Notes: generated by a model not told the origin, from the sequence alone. Counted from the first letter of the stretch, positions 36,243-46,068 are shown. The stretch is DNA of 64,000 nucleotides from Calditrichia bacterium (GCA_028284445.1 JANQRS010000008.1:29566-93565); one strand, 5' to 3'. Numbers and translations: made by a program.

Positions 36243-37730
36243 ATGGCAGCAGCAAACGCTGTAAACATACCCGATCAGTACCTGGAGGCGCTGGTAGAAA
36301 TAAGCCGGGAGATTAACTCGATTCAGGAGTCCGGGATTCTATTAGAACGCACGCTGGAAATTGCCCTGAAGCAATTGGCTGCGGAGCGAGGTTTTATTTT
36401 GCTGACGGACAGTGAGAGTGGGGAGATGCAGCCTCGCGCCAGCCGGAATATCGATTCCGCATCAATCAGTGATATCTCGGAGATTTCCAATTCTTCCGTG
36501 CAAAAAGTGATGACTGAAAAGCGTCCGATGCTGACTTTTGATACGCTTAGTGATGAAGAGTTTGATCGTACACAGAGCGTTGTTCTTCATAAAATCAGCT
36601 CCATCGCCTGCGTTCCCCTTCTACTCAAAGGTGAATTAATCGGGGTGATCTACATCGACAGTCGCGGTCAGAAAGCGGCCTTCAATCGGCAGAGCATCGA
36701 TTTTTTGAGCGCCTTTGCCAACCAGGCTGCTGTAGCTATTCAAAACGCGCGCCTGATGGAATCGTTGCGCCGGGAAAACAAACTGCTCCGCGAAGAGTTC
36801 CAGCGGATGCACGCATTTAAGGAAATTGTCGGTAGCAGTAAGTCGATGACTGCGGTTTTCCAGCTGATGAGCAAGGTCGTCAATAATAGCACGACCGTGC
36901 TGGTCGTTGGTGAAACCGGAACCGGGAAAGAAATGGTTGCCCGGGCCATTCATTATAATGGTATCCGTAAAGACAAACCCTTCGTGGCTGTTAACTGTGC
37001 GGCAATTCCGGATAATTTGTTGGAAAGCGAACTGTATGGTTACAAAAAAGGCGCTTTTACCGGGGCCACCAGCGACAAGAGCGGTCTGATAGAAACGGCA
37101 AATCACGGTACCATTTTCCTGGATGAGATTAGCGAAATCCCGCTTAACCTCCAGGCCAAACTGCTGCGCTTTCTGCAGGAAAAAGAAATTATGCCGGTAG
37201 GAGGCACGGAGCAAATTGCCGTAGATGTGCGCGTGATTGCCGCTTCGAACCGCGACCTGGCTGAAGAAGTTCGCGAAGGGCGCCTGCGGGAAGATCTCTA
37301 CTATCGTTTAAATATTATTCCGATTCAACTACCGCCGTTACGGGAACGTAAAAAAGACATCCCGCTGCTGGCGCAACATTTTCTGGAAAAACACCGCAAA
37401 GCGGTTGGCAAGGAAATCAAGGCTTTTCAGCATGATGCACTTGAGAAATTGCTGGAATACGGCTGGGCCGGCAACGTGCGTGAGCTGGAAAATGTCATTG
37501 AGCGTGCCGTGGTGATGGCCAGTCATGATCACATTGTTCCCGATGACATCATGCTTCGTGAGCTACAGGATGAGAGCCGTATTGACGCCGGCATGAAGCT
37601 GGATGATATCTCCCGGGTATTGTTGGAGAAGACATTGCGGGCATTTGAAGGAAATAAAACCAAGACGGCCGAGGCGATGGGAGTGTCCTTGCGCTGGGTT
37701 CACTATAAGAGTAAAGAATGGGACCTGTAG
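36243..37730 (+). CDS. GAF-domain sigma-54-dependent transcriptional activator
   Basis: 495 residues. GAF sensor (about 12-170: ERGFILLTD, IACVPLLLKGELIGVIYID), linker coiled coil, AAA+ domain with GETGTGKEMVARAIH, GAFTGA and TIFLDEISEIP, and a Fis-like helix-turn-helix at the end (NKTKTAEAMGVSLRWVHYK). It activates RNA polymerase with sigma-54 in response to a small molecule or redox signal. The 3' end overlaps the PEGA kinase gene. Candidate -24/-12 promoters in this window lie at 40570 and 54823. Confidence 0.93.
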   Translation: MAAANAVNIPDQYLEALVEISREINSIQESGILLERTLEIALKQLAAERGFILLTDSESGEMQPRASRNIDSASISDISEISNSSVQKVMTEKRPMLTFDTLSDEEFDRTQSVVLHKISSIACVPLLLKGELIGVIYIDSRGQKAAFNRQSIDFLSAFANQAAVAIQNARLMESLRRENKLLREEFQRMHAFKEIVGSSKSMTAVFQLMSKVVNNSTTVLVVGETGTGKEMVARAIHYNGIRKDKPFVAVNCAAIPDNLLESELYGYKKGAFTGATSDKSGLIETANHGTIFLDEISEIPLNLQAKLLRFLQEKEIMPVGGTEQIAVDVRVIAASNRDLAEEVREGRLREDLYYRLNIIPIQLPPLRERKKDIPLLAQHFLEKHRKAVGKEIKAFQHDALEKLLEYGWAGNVRELENVIERAVVMASHDHIVPDDIMLRELQDESRIDAGMKLDDISRVLLEKTLRAFEGNKTKTAEAMGVSLRWVHYKSKEWDL

Positions 37731-39517
37731 AGATGACCATGGAATTTCCGTTTAATGAGGTTGGCGATTACAAGCTGCAGCGCTTGATATATGAAGGTCC
37801 TTTTAGCCTGGTCTTCTACGGTCGGCAGACCAGCCTTGAGCGCCCGGTGCTGATTAAGGTATTGAAGCCCTCCAGCGAATCGATCGAGCGGGAAATCAAG
37901 CGCTTTCGTCAGGAAGCGCGAGTGTGTGCCTATCTCAAACATCCCAATATCGTTGATGTCTACTATCTTGGTGAACAAGGCGGTTATCATTTCATGGTCC
38001 AGGAATTTGTCCAGGGGCCGAATCTGCAAGACGTGCTTAAACAGAAGCGCCGCCTCGACGCTGAAGAAACCATTCAAATTGCCACCCGCATGCTGGAAGC
38101 GTTGACTTTGACCGGGCAGCGCAATGTTGTGCATCGCGATATCAAGCCGGCAAATATTATGATTGACCACGGTGGTCATGTGAAATTGGCGGATTTCGGA
38201 CTGGCGCAAATTGGCAACGAGGCGCTGGAGTCCGATCAAAATAAGATTGTTGGCTCACCGGCCTATATGTCACCGGAACAGATCATGGGCGAACCGCTGG
38301 ATGTTCGCAGCGATATTTTTGCTCTCGGCGCAGTTTTATATGAACTGCTAAGCGCAGAACAGGCTTTTGGCGGTGAATCATTTGCAGAGTGCCTGAACCA
38401 GGTGATCAACTATAAGCCATTACCACTTTCAATCCAGCGCCCGGATGTAGATACGCTGCTGGCAGATTTCATCCATCGTTGTCTGGAAAAAGATGCGGCT
38501 GACCGTTGGGCTGATCCTGCTGAGGCGTTAACTGCACTCCGGCAGTTGGCCGATCAACTTGCTATTGATACGCGGCATAATCCTTTGGTCGATCTCATTC
38601 TCAGTCTCTATCCTGACAAGAGTGAAAAAGATCCGATTTACATTCCGTCTCCGGAGCAGTTCACTGTTCAGTTCCAGGCACCGAAGCGGAACCCATCCTG
38701 GTTGAAGGCGGGTATTCCAGCATTAGCGGCCGTTCTTCTCAGTTTTGGGGCATGGCAAGGTCTAACCGGCAGCAACGAATCGCCGGAAGTGGAAGAGCCT
38801 CGTTTTGAAACCAGCAAGCTGATGCTGCCGCAAGATGAGGAAATGAAGGCACCGTCGCGGTCTGTTACTGATAGCAAAGATTTGGCCGGGGGCGAAGAAG
38901 CCTCTTTGGTCATGCCTGCATCTGTTGTGCAAACACGGTCTGTCGAGGAGAGCGCTGGAGAAAAGGCTGACGCCGAGTATCTGCCGATCATCGAGAATCA
39001 GGATGAATCGATCGACAGCGCAATGGTTGCAATGAATGACAGTTCCAGTACTGATTTTGCAAATAATGCTCCCGGCAAGATTGCCGTGTCAATCAAACCC
39101 TGGGCAGATATCTACCTTGATGATAAGAAGTTAGAAGAACATGCCGTGCAAAGCGAACTCGATGTGGAACCGGGGGAGCATATTCTGACCTTTGTGCATC
39201 CGCGTTTTTCTCCTCGCACGATGCCGGTTCGGGTTGAAGCCGGGAAAACGACCGAAGTAAATTGGTCCTTTCTCAATAGTACCGGATTCTTGCAGTTGGC
39301 GGTGCGTCCCTGGGCTGACGTGTATTTGAATGATGAACATATTGAACAAACACCGTTGCTAAAGCCATTGCAATTGGCTGCCGGTGAACATCAGCTGGAA
39401 TTGCGTCACCCGCAGTTTCCTGCCTACAATCGGAAGATAACGATCGAAGCCGGTGATACCTTGCACGTGCAGGTATCACTCCATAATCGCATTGATCGAC
39501 TTTCCTCTTTCGAATAA
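37718..39517 (+). CDS. Membrane Ser/Thr protein kinase with two PEGA domains
   Basis: 599 residues. Hanks-type kinase (about 16-290) with lysine K47 (VLIKVLK), HRDIKPANIM (139-148), ADFGLAQ and SPAYMSPEQ: all catalytic residues are present, though the glycine loop is degenerate (EGPFSLVFYG). One membrane helix (about 330-347) is followed by a low-complexity linker and two PEGA domains (from about 447 and 517; each with PWADIYLDD/PWADVYLND) outside the membrane. PEGA domains usually bind cell-wall or surface components. The start is uncertain: ATG 37718 overlaps the regulator gene, with in-frame ATGs at 37733 and 37739. It probably signals together with the adjacent GAF activator. Confidence 0.92.
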   Translation: MGPVEMTMEFPFNEVGDYKLQRLIYEGPFSLVFYGRQTSLERPVLIKVLKPSSESIEREIKRFRQEARVCAYLKHPNIVDVYYLGEQGGYHFMVQEFVQGPNLQDVLKQKRRLDAEETIQIATRMLEALTLTGQRNVVHRDIKPANIMIDHGGHVKLADFGLAQIGNEALESDQNKIVGSPAYMSPEQIMGEPLDVRSDIFALGAVLYELLSAEQAFGGESFAECLNQVINYKPLPLSIQRPDVDTLLADFIHRCLEKDAADRWADPAEALTALRQLADQLAIDTRHNPLVDLILSLYPDKSEKDPIYIPSPEQFTVQFQAPKRNPSWLKAGIPALAAVLLSFGAWQGLTGSNESPEVEEPRFETSKLMLPQDEEMKAPSRSVTDSKDLAGGEEASLVMPASVVQTRSVEESAGEKADAEYLPIIENQDESIDSAMVAMNDSSSTDFANNAPGKIAVSIKPWADIYLDDKKLEEHAVQSELDVEPGEHILTFVHPRFSPRTMPVRVEAGKTTEVNWSFLNSTGFLQLAVRPWADVYLNDEHIEQTPLLKPLQLAAGEHQLELRHPQFPAYNRKITIEAGDTLHVQVSLHNRIDRLSSFE

Positions 39518-39644
39518 ATCAATTAAATTTATTGCCGCGCCGCTCTTTGATGGCGAAATTGCTCCTTGATGCTTATATTGGCACGTTAGACTTGGATCCG
39601 GTGTCGGGTTCGTGTGCCAGCGGGCAATTGACGGTGTGGGTGCT

Positions 39645-40433
39645 ATGAAGAACTGGATAAAATGGATTGGTTTGGGACTGTTCTGCCTGATTTTTCATCA
39701 GGGTGGGATTGCTGCACAAACCGACTCCACCCAGTTGCTGGTTGAACGCATCGTAATCGCCTATGAAAATTTCGACTACGATCAGACGGATAAACTCCTT
39801 AGCGTCGCCCTTCAAAATATCGGCACCTTTTCCCGCGGCGAGCAGGTTAAGGTCTTTCAGTACATGGCCTTTCGCCAATTCCAGAAAAACGATCGTGCGG
39901 AAGCCGAAGCCTACTTTCAGCGTATTCTGCAGCTTGAGCCGGGGTTCGCTCTTGATCCCGTAACCACATCTCCTAAAATCCTTCTGTTATTCCAGAAAGT
40001 GAAGATAAGCTACCTGGAAGGCCTACAGCTGCGCCTTGGAGATTTGGAAACCTCGCTTTTTCGTGAAGAACGCGCATGGCGCTCATTGGTGTTCCCCGGC
40101 TGGGAGCAATGGCATCGCGGATACAAGAAAAAGGGAACGATGTGGGCCTTGCTTGGGACAGCGACACTGGTCGGCTTGGGTCAGTCGATTGCTGAAACCC
40201 GTTCTCGTCGTGATGCTTATCGAGCGGAGCGTGATCCAGCCTTGATCCCGCAGAAGTTCGACGCCTATAATCGCATGTTTAAAACCCAATTTTATTGGGG
40301 ATACGGCCTCGCTGCAGTTTGGCTTGGCTCCCACATGGATGCCCTTCTTTTTTCACCCGTCAAGCGCGGAACGCAGGTTGCCGTGCAGCCATATCTTGCC
40401 GCTCCCGGCATCACTCTCAGCCTGCGGCTTTAA
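39645..40433 (+). CDS. Exported TPR-like protein with DUF5683-type C-terminus
   Basis: 262 residues from ATG 39645. A signal peptide (WIGLGLFCLIFHQGGIAAQ) precedes a helical tetratricopeptide-like region (about 20-120), then SLVFPGWEQWHRGYKKKG and hydrophobic stretches matching DUF5683-type membrane anchors. An upstream ATG (39612) adds 11 residues that spoil the signal peptide. It lies 127 bases after the PEGA kinase and probably belongs to the same envelope system. Function unknown. Confidence 0.72.
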   Translation: MKNWIKWIGLGLFCLIFHQGGIAAQTDSTQLLVERIVIAYENFDYDQTDKLLSVALQNIGTFSRGEQVKVFQYMAFRQFQKNDRAEAEAYFQRILQLEPGFALDPVTTSPKILLLFQKVKISYLEGLQLRLGDLETSLFREERAWRSLVFPGWEQWHRGYKKKGTMWALLGTATLVGLGQSIAETRSRRDAYRAERDPALIPQKFDAYNRMFKTQFYWGYGLAAVWLGSHMDALLFSPVKRGTQVAVQPYLAAPGITLSLRL

Positions 40434-40459
40434 TCAAATTGCAATATTTGCGACCCGCC

Positions 40460-40474
40460 CTGCAAAATTTGCAG
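40460..40474. promoter_or_regulatory. Perfect palindrome, activator site or terminator
   Basis: CTGCAAAATTTGCAG, followed by CTTTTTT. It can fold as a short terminator for the DUF5683 gene, or serve as an upstream activator site about 96 bases before the candidate sigma-54 promoter at 40570. Confidence 0.4.
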
Positions 40475-40569
40475 CTTTTTTGCCCACCCCGTTTCTTCCC
40501 TGTTGACTCTTTGCGTTGTTTTCATTGTAAATATTGAACTTAAGCCCTTTTTTGCCGGTTTTGCAGAAA

Positions 40570-40585
40570 TTGGCACCTCAATTGT
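40570..40585 (+). promoter_or_regulatory. Candidate sigma-54 promoter of the DUF4397 gene
   Basis: TTGGCAC, 5 bases, TTGT. The -24 element is perfect; the -12 element has T where GC is expected. Start of transcription would be near 40597, placing operator site 2 in the leader. Confidence 0.45.
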
Positions 40586-40600
40586 AATAAGGGATGCAGT

Positions 40601-40641
40601 GAGCGTTTTGAGCGATGGTGCCTGTGCTGTCGCTCAAAACG
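40601..40641 (+). promoter_or_regulatory. Shared inverted-repeat operator (site 2)
   Basis: GAGCGTTTTGAGCGA (40601-40615) faces TCGCTCAAAACG (40630-40641): 12 exact complementary bases, 14-base spacer. It is the same motif as at 33244 and 51346, but with one arm shortened. Confidence 0.65.
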
Positions 40642-40681
40642 TTGAGATAAGTGAGACGAAACTATCATAAATGAGGTGTCT

Positions 40682-43600
40682 ATGTTACGGGTAATAATGC
40701 TAACGAGTTTGATAGCCCTGCTGGGTCTATCGACAATGGTCGCCGCTCAAGATCGAGCGAAGGAAATTCGTTCCAGTGAATTTCAAGTCGCAACAGATGA
40801 GCAAGCGAATCCAATCTATCGGCCGCAAGGCACAGTTAAGTGGGAAGAAACATTTGCTGATGGCACAATCCCTGCCGGCTGGCAAACAATTGACAACGAT
40901 GGCAGTGGTGCTGGCCTGGTTATGAGCACTGGTGTCAATTTTACAAGTGGTGACTCTGTTCGCGCCCAGATCGGCCAAGGATTCTGGTATGGGAATTTCA
41001 ATGGCGCTAATAGCAGTGGCCTTATTGACGAGTGGATTATTTCTCCTCGGCTTCCGTTGATTGCAAGTGGCGATAGCCTGCATTTTTATGCCGGCGCAAT
41101 CGGTGGAAATTTTGATGATAGCTTGAAGGTATTGATTTCAACGACTGACAGCCTTCCTGGCAGCTTTACCGACGAAATCGCCTACTTCCGCGTAGACGGT
41201 CCGGTTGGTTCCTGGAATAAGTACAGCTTTGATATGTCTGCCTATGATGGCCAGGAAGTATATGTTGCAGTCAATTATTATATAGAAAATGGCGGCCCGC
41301 TGGGCACGCACTCTGATAATGTGTGGATTGACCATTTCATTCTTGAAGGTACCTCGACAACCGCAAGACTTCAGGTTGTTCACAATGCTGCTGATCCTGC
41401 AGCTGCTTCCGTTGATGTATATTTGAATGGGGCTCTGTTGCTGGACGATTTCGCTTTCCGTGCTGCCACGTCTTTCATCGATGCACCGGCCGGTACGCCG
41501 CTGGATATCGGTATTGCAGCAGGAACCAGCACATCGGTGGATGATACCCTGGCTAATTTTAATGTGACATTGGCCGGTGGCGAAACTTATGTTGCTGTTG
41601 CAAATGGTGTTCTCGATCCGAACGGCTTTGCTGCCAATCCTGATGGCCGTTCAACCGCATTTGGCCTTTTCATTAATGCGATGGGCCGCGAAGCTGCAAC
41701 AACCACAGGCAATATCGAGTTCGCAGTTTTACACGGCTCAACCGATGCCCCGGCTGTCGATGCGACTGCTCGTGGCGTAGCGACATTGGTTAACAATGCC
41801 TCCTATGGCGACTTCACGGACTACATCTCTGTTCCCGCAGCCGATTACTTGCTGGACCTGACCGATTCGACCGGAACGGCCGCTGTGGGTACCTGGAACG
41901 CTGCTCTTGCCGGATTGGCAGACAGTGCTGCGGTTGTATTCGCCTCCGGTTTTCTCGATCCGACTGCTAATCAAGACGGTGAAGCGTTTGGCATTTATGC
42001 CGCTCTGCCGAATGGCGCAGTTGTAGAACTGCCGGCTGTAACCACTGCTCGCTTGCAGGTGATTCACAATGCCGCTGACCCGGCTGCTGCTTCAGTAGAC
42101 GTTTATTTGAACGACGGTTTGTTGCTGGACGATTTTGCTTTCCGTGCTGCAACGTCTTACATCGATGCGCCTGCCGGAAGCGTAATTAACGTAGGCGTTG
42201 CTGGTGGAACCAGTAGCAGTGCCGCTGATACCCTGGCGAACTTCGCCCTGACCTTAACACCTGGCGAAACCTACATTGCGGTTGCCAATGGTGTGCTTGA
42301 CCCGAGTGGCTTCGCCGCGAATCCTGATGGACGTAGCACCGCTTTTGGTCTCTTTATCAATGCAATGGGACGTGAAGCGTCCACAACAACTGGTAACATC
42401 GAGTTTGCAGTATTGCATGGTTCCACGGACGCACCGACTGTTGACGCAATTGCACGTGGCGTAGCTACTTTGGTTGATGATGCAGCTTATGGTGACTTCA
42501 CAGACTATATCTCTGTTCCAGCCGCTGACTATCTGCTGGACCTGACCGACGCAACTGGTACGGTCGCCGTAGGCACCTGGAATGCCGCTCTTGCCGGACT
42601 GGCAGATAGCGCTGCCGTTGTATTCGCCTCCGGATTCCTCGATCCGACTGCCAATCAGGATGGCGAAGGATTTGGTATCTACGCAGCTCTACCGAATGGC
42701 GCAGTTGTAGAACTGCCCGCAATCACCACTGCTCGTCTGCAGGTGATTCACAATGCCGCTGACCCGGCAGCTGCTTCAGTAGACGTTTACTTGAACGACG
42801 GTTTGTTGCTGGATGATTTTGCTTTCCGTGCTGCAACCTCCTATATCGATGCCCCGGCTGGCTCGGTTATTAACGTTGGTGTTGCCGGCGGAAGCAGCAG
42901 TAGCGCTGCCGATACCCTGGCAAACTTCGCACTGACACTGACACCTGGTGAAACATATGTCGCAGTTGCCAATGGTGTGCTCGATCCGTCCGGATTTGCA
43001 GCCAACCCTGATGGCCGCAGCACCGCTTTTGGTCTCTTCATTAACGCAATGGGACGTGAAGCTGCTGACTCAACCGGTAATATTGACTTTGCCGTACTGC
43101 ATGGCGCCACTGATGCACCGACTGTTGATGCAACTGCTCGTGGCGTAGCGACGCTGGTAGACGATGCCGCTTACGGCGATTTCACTGATTACATTTCTGT
43201 GCCTGCTGCTGATTATCTGTTAGATCTGACTGATGCGACTGGTACAGTTGCTGTTGGCACCTGGAATGCAACTCTGGCCGGCCTGGCGGATAGCGCTGCT
43301 ATCGTTTTTGCCTCCGGTTTTCTCGATCCGACCGCCAATCAAGACGGTGAAGCCTTTGGTCTCTATGCTGCTCTGCCGAATGGCGCAGTTGTAGAATTGC
43401 CGGCTGTTACCACAGCTCGTTTGCAGGTTATTCACAATGCTGCTGACCCGGCTGCTGCATCTGTAGATATTTATCTGAATGACGGATTGCTGCTGGATGA
43501 CTTCGCTTTCCGCGCTGCCACGCCTTTTATCGATGCACCGGCTGGTTCGGTCATTAACGTAGGCGTTGCCGGTGGCACCAGCAGTAGCGCTGCCGATACC

Positions 43601-44395
43601 CTGGCGAACTTCGCACTGACACTGACACCTGGTGAAACATATGTCGCAGTCGCCAATGGCGTTCTCGATCCGTCTGCCTTCGCAGTCAACCCGGATGGCC
43701 GCAGTACTGCTTTTACCATCTTGATTGACGACAATGCCCAGGAAGAAGCTGCAACAGCTGGTAATGTAGAATTCTCTGTTCTTCACGGTTCTACTGATGC
43801 ACCGACCGTTGACGTTGTTGCTCGTGATGTAGCAACGCTGGTTGAAGATGCAGCATATACCGATTATACCGATTATATCTCTGTTGGCGCAATCGACTAC
43901 ACGATTGATATTACTGATGCAAGTGGCACAACAACGGTTGCAGCGTTCAGCGCACCGCTGTCCGGATTTGCTGACAGTGCCCTGGTTGTATTTGCATCCG
44001 GTTTCTTTGATCCGACTGCCAATCAGAACGGTGAAGCTTTTGGTCTCTATGCAGCGCTGCCGAATGGCGACGTCATTGCACTGGCATCTGTGCCGACCTC
44101 CATCGAGACAATTCCGAATGGCGGCATCATTACCGATTATGTTCTGGATCAGAATTACCCGAACCCGTTCAATCCGTCCACAACCATTACCTATGCAATT
44201 CCGGCTGCTGGTCAGGTGAACGTTACTATCTACAATATCCTCGGACAGGAAGTTGCGACCCTGGTTAACGAACGTCAGGAAGCCGGACGCTATCGTGTGA
44301 CCTTCGACGCAGCTGATTTGACCACAGGTATTTACTTCTATACAATAAGTGCTGGCGATTTTGTCTCCACCAAACGGATGATACTAGCCAGATAA
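40682..44395 (+). CDS. Secreted protein with cleaved-adhesin-like domain, four DUF4397 repeats and T9SS-type sorting domain
   Basis: About 1,237 residues. ATG 40682 is preferred over GTG 40676 because GAGGTG lies just before it. A signal peptide ends at AAQ. A choice-of-anchor/cleaved-adhesin-like jelly-roll (about 35-225: WEETFADGTIPAGW) is followed by four near-identical 228-residue repeats of the DUF4397 family (RLQVIHNAADPAAASVDVYL...). The C-terminus carries QNYPNPFNPSTTITY, GIYFYTI and KRMILAR, the type IX sorting signature. It is likely a surface adhesin or matrix protein. The fourth repeat is the most diverged. A candidate sigma-54 promoter and operator site 2 precede it. Confidence 0.92.
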   Translation: MLRVIMLTSLIALLGLSTMVAAQDRAKEIRSSEFQVATDEQANPIYRPQGTVKWEETFADGTIPAGWQTIDNDGSGAGLVMSTGVNFTSGDSVRAQIGQGFWYGNFNGANSSGLIDEWIISPRLPLIASGDSLHFYAGAIGGNFDDSLKVLISTTDSLPGSFTDEIAYFRVDGPVGSWNKYSFDMSAYDGQEVYVAVNYYIENGGPLGTHSDNVWIDHFILEGTSTTARLQVVHNAADPAAASVDVYLNGALLLDDFAFRAATSFIDAPAGTPLDIGIAAGTSTSVDDTLANFNVTLAGGETYVAVANGVLDPNGFAANPDGRSTAFGLFINAMGREAATTTGNIEFAVLHGSTDAPAVDATARGVATLVNNASYGDFTDYISVPAADYLLDLTDSTGTAAVGTWNAALAGLADSAAVVFASGFLDPTANQDGEAFGIYAALPNGAVVELPAVTTARLQVIHNAADPAAASVDVYLNDGLLLDDFAFRAATSYIDAPAGSVINVGVAGGTSSSAADTLANFALTLTPGETYIAVANGVLDPSGFAANPDGRSTAFGLFINAMGREASTTTGNIEFAVLHGSTDAPTVDAIARGVATLVDDAAYGDFTDYISVPAADYLLDLTDATGTVAVGTWNAALAGLADSAAVVFASGFLDPTANQDGEGFGIYAALPNGAVVELPAITTARLQVIHNAADPAAASVDVYLNDGLLLDDFAFRAATSYIDAPAGSVINVGVAGGSSSSAADTLANFALTLTPGETYVAVANGVLDPSGFAANPDGRSTAFGLFINAMGREAADSTGNIDFAVLHGATDAPTVDATARGVATLVDDAAYGDFTDYISVPAADYLLDLTDATGTVAVGTWNATLAGLADSAAIVFASGFLDPTANQDGEAFGLYAALPNGAVVELPAVTTARLQVIHNAADPAAASVDIYLNDGLLLDDFAFRAATPFIDAPAGSVINVGVAGGTSSSAADTLANFALTLTPGETYVAVANGVLDPSAFAVNPDGRSTAFTILIDDNAQEEAATAGNVEFSVLHGSTDAPTVDVVARDVATLVEDAAYTDYTDYISVGAIDYTIDITDASGTTTVAAFSAPLSGFADSALVVFASGFFDPTANQNGEAFGLYAALPNGDVIALASVPTSIETIPNGGIITDYVLDQNYPNPFNPSTTITYAIPAAGQVNVTIYNILGQEVATLVNERQEAGRYRVTFDAADLTTGIYFYTISAGDFVSTKRMILAR
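41357..44092 (+). repeat. Four tandem 684-bp coding repeats
   Basis: Unit starts at 41357, 42041, 42725 and 43409, each exactly 684 bases (228 codons) apart, with no indels. Copies 2-4 share long identical stretches, so unequal recombination could change copy number and assembly could collapse them. Confidence 0.9.
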
Positions 44396-44427
44396 TATAG
44401 ATAGGAAGCGCTTGAGTTTCCGTGTTT

Positions 44428-44458
44428 GGCGGGCAGTGACGACTGCCCGCCGAATTTT
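44428..44458 (+). terminator. Intrinsic terminator after the DUF4397 gene
   Basis: GGCGGGCAGT, GACG loop, ACTGCCCGCC (10-bp perfect stem), then GAATTTTATT. The T tract is weak but the stem is strong and lies about 30 bases after the stop. Confidence 0.75.
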
Positions 44459-44609
44459 ATTAATTAGGTGTTCCGAAATTTTTAGATTGCAAAATTAACC
44501 TGTATGACGTATAATTTTTCTGAGCTAAGTCTATATCGGCATTGTAATAACGCCTGTTGCGCGAATTGCCGCCGGCTCAAAATTTAGAGTTTCGAAGAGG
44601 ATCAGCGAA

Positions 44610-45941
44610 TTGTTTTTCACGGCGAAGAAATTAAATACCCAACCAAAAGCCTCCACGGCATATAGCCGAATGTCCCGCTGCCTGCTTGCGGCGATGATAG
44701 CCGGACTACTATTATTCGCCGGACCGCTGATCGCTGATGACCTGAACTACCCCGAAAATTCCCAACAAAATGAAGATCTCTGGCTGCAGACCAGCCTGAA
44801 TAATGTCGCCGTGAATGACCTGGCTTTTGATCGTGACGGCGTGTTATTCGCTGCCACTGTTGCAAATGGTGTCTGGCGTTCCTTCGATCGTGGTGATACC
44901 TGGCAAAAGGCCGATAGCGGTCTGGCCAATCAAAGCATTTTGTCCTTGCTGACAACCGAAAGCGGACGCCTTTATGCAGGAACAAGCGGCAGCGGTTTAT
45001 TTGTAAGCGAAGATGCCGGTGATTACTGGGAAGTGGCCGGGACCGGTCTGGATCACCCGGCAATTCAAACGCTGCATATAGATGAAGCGAGCGGTTTGCT
45101 GCTTGCCGGAACCGTTTCCGGGGGCATCTATATATCTAGCGATGACGGACAGACCTGGCAAGCTAGCCAGGGAGTTATAACTGCCAATGCATCCATTTAT
45201 GATTTTACCAATGTCGGCAACCTGCTTTACGTGGCTGTAGATGGCGAAGGTGTCTTTGTTTCTGATGATGAGGGACAAAGCTGGAATACCATTGGTCTTG
45301 ATAGTATCGATATTCGCACGCTGGATCATACTGCCGAAGACGGGCTTTTAGCGGGTGCCTGGTATGATGGGGTATTCCTTTTCGACGGCAATAATAGTAC
45401 CTGGGGACAGGTTGGATTGCCTAATATTCACGTGATGGATATTGCCCGAGCCAGTAATGGACAGCTGTATGCTGCCACGCACGGCCGTGGTGTTCATTCT
45501 TCTGAAAACAACGGCCTGGGCTGGACAGAGTATAACGATGCAACGCTTAGTATCGGTGTATGGTCGCTGGCGATTGATGGAGATGACTTTGTGTATGCCG
45601 GCACCAGCGGCAGCGGCGTATATCGCACTTTGACTTCCGTTGTTACCGATATTTCCGTGCCGGAACAGTCAATTACAACCTTTTCACTCTTACAGAACTA
45701 TCCCAATCCCTTTAATCCTCAAACCACGATCCGTTTTTCGCTGGAGGTGCAGGGCTCGGTGGAGCTGGACGTTATTGATCCGCTGGGACGCGTTGTGGCC
45801 ACCCTGGTCAACGAACCGATGATGGCAGGTGAACATCGTGTTGAGTTTCGCAGCGATAACAGAATGAGCAGTGGTCTCTATTTCTATAGATTAACCGTTG
45901 ATGGACGCAGCGCGGTACGGAGAATGCTCCTGGTTCGATGA
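44610..45941 (+). CDS. Secreted BNR/Asp-box beta-propeller protein with T9SS-type sorting domain
   Basis: 443 residues. Start TTG 44610 follows GAAGAGGAT; an internal ATG (44670) has no ribosome site. A signal sequence (MIAGLLLFAGPLIAD) is followed by about six repeats of the form GVWRSFDRGDTW, GLFVSEDAGDYW, GIYISSDDGQTW, the Asp-box (S-x-D-x-G-x-x-W) of sialidase-like/YCF48-like propellers. The C-terminal ~85 residues have QNYPNPFNPQTTIRF, GLYFYRL and RRMLLVR, the sorting domain. No catalytic signature is seen, so a structural or binding role at the surface is likeliest. Confidence 0.9.
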   Translation: MFFTAKKLNTQPKASTAYSRMSRCLLAAMIAGLLLFAGPLIADDLNYPENSQQNEDLWLQTSLNNVAVNDLAFDRDGVLFAATVANGVWRSFDRGDTWQKADSGLANQSILSLLTTESGRLYAGTSGSGLFVSEDAGDYWEVAGTGLDHPAIQTLHIDEASGLLLAGTVSGGIYISSDDGQTWQASQGVITANASIYDFTNVGNLLYVAVDGEGVFVSDDEGQSWNTIGLDSIDIRTLDHTAEDGLLAGAWYDGVFLFDGNNSTWGQVGLPNIHVMDIARASNGQLYAATHGRGVHSSENNGLGWTEYNDATLSIGVWSLAIDGDDFVYAGTSGSGVYRTLTSVVTDISVPEQSITTFSLLQNYPNPFNPQTTIRFSLEVQGSVELDVIDPLGRVVATLVNEPMMAGEHRVEFRSDNRMSSGLYFYRLTVDGRSAVRRMLLVR

Positions 45942-46068
45942 TTTCCCCCGCCTTTTCCTGCTATAAACACGCTATAATTTTCTTGCCATATTCCCTCAAT
46001 TTTGTGCTTCCAAACTATTTTCAGTACTGTTGGAATTAGGTGCTTATTTGATTATTTTAGCGCAGCAA

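Noticed and set aside
43220..43786. 188-codon leftward open frame in the DUF4397 gene
   Set aside because: Antisense shadow generated by the 684-bp repeats; Ser/Arg/Ile-biased with no family likeness.
41357..44092. 684-bp repeats as an integrated mobile element
   Set aside because: They are in-frame protein repeats of one open gene, with no terminal inverted repeats or mobility genes.
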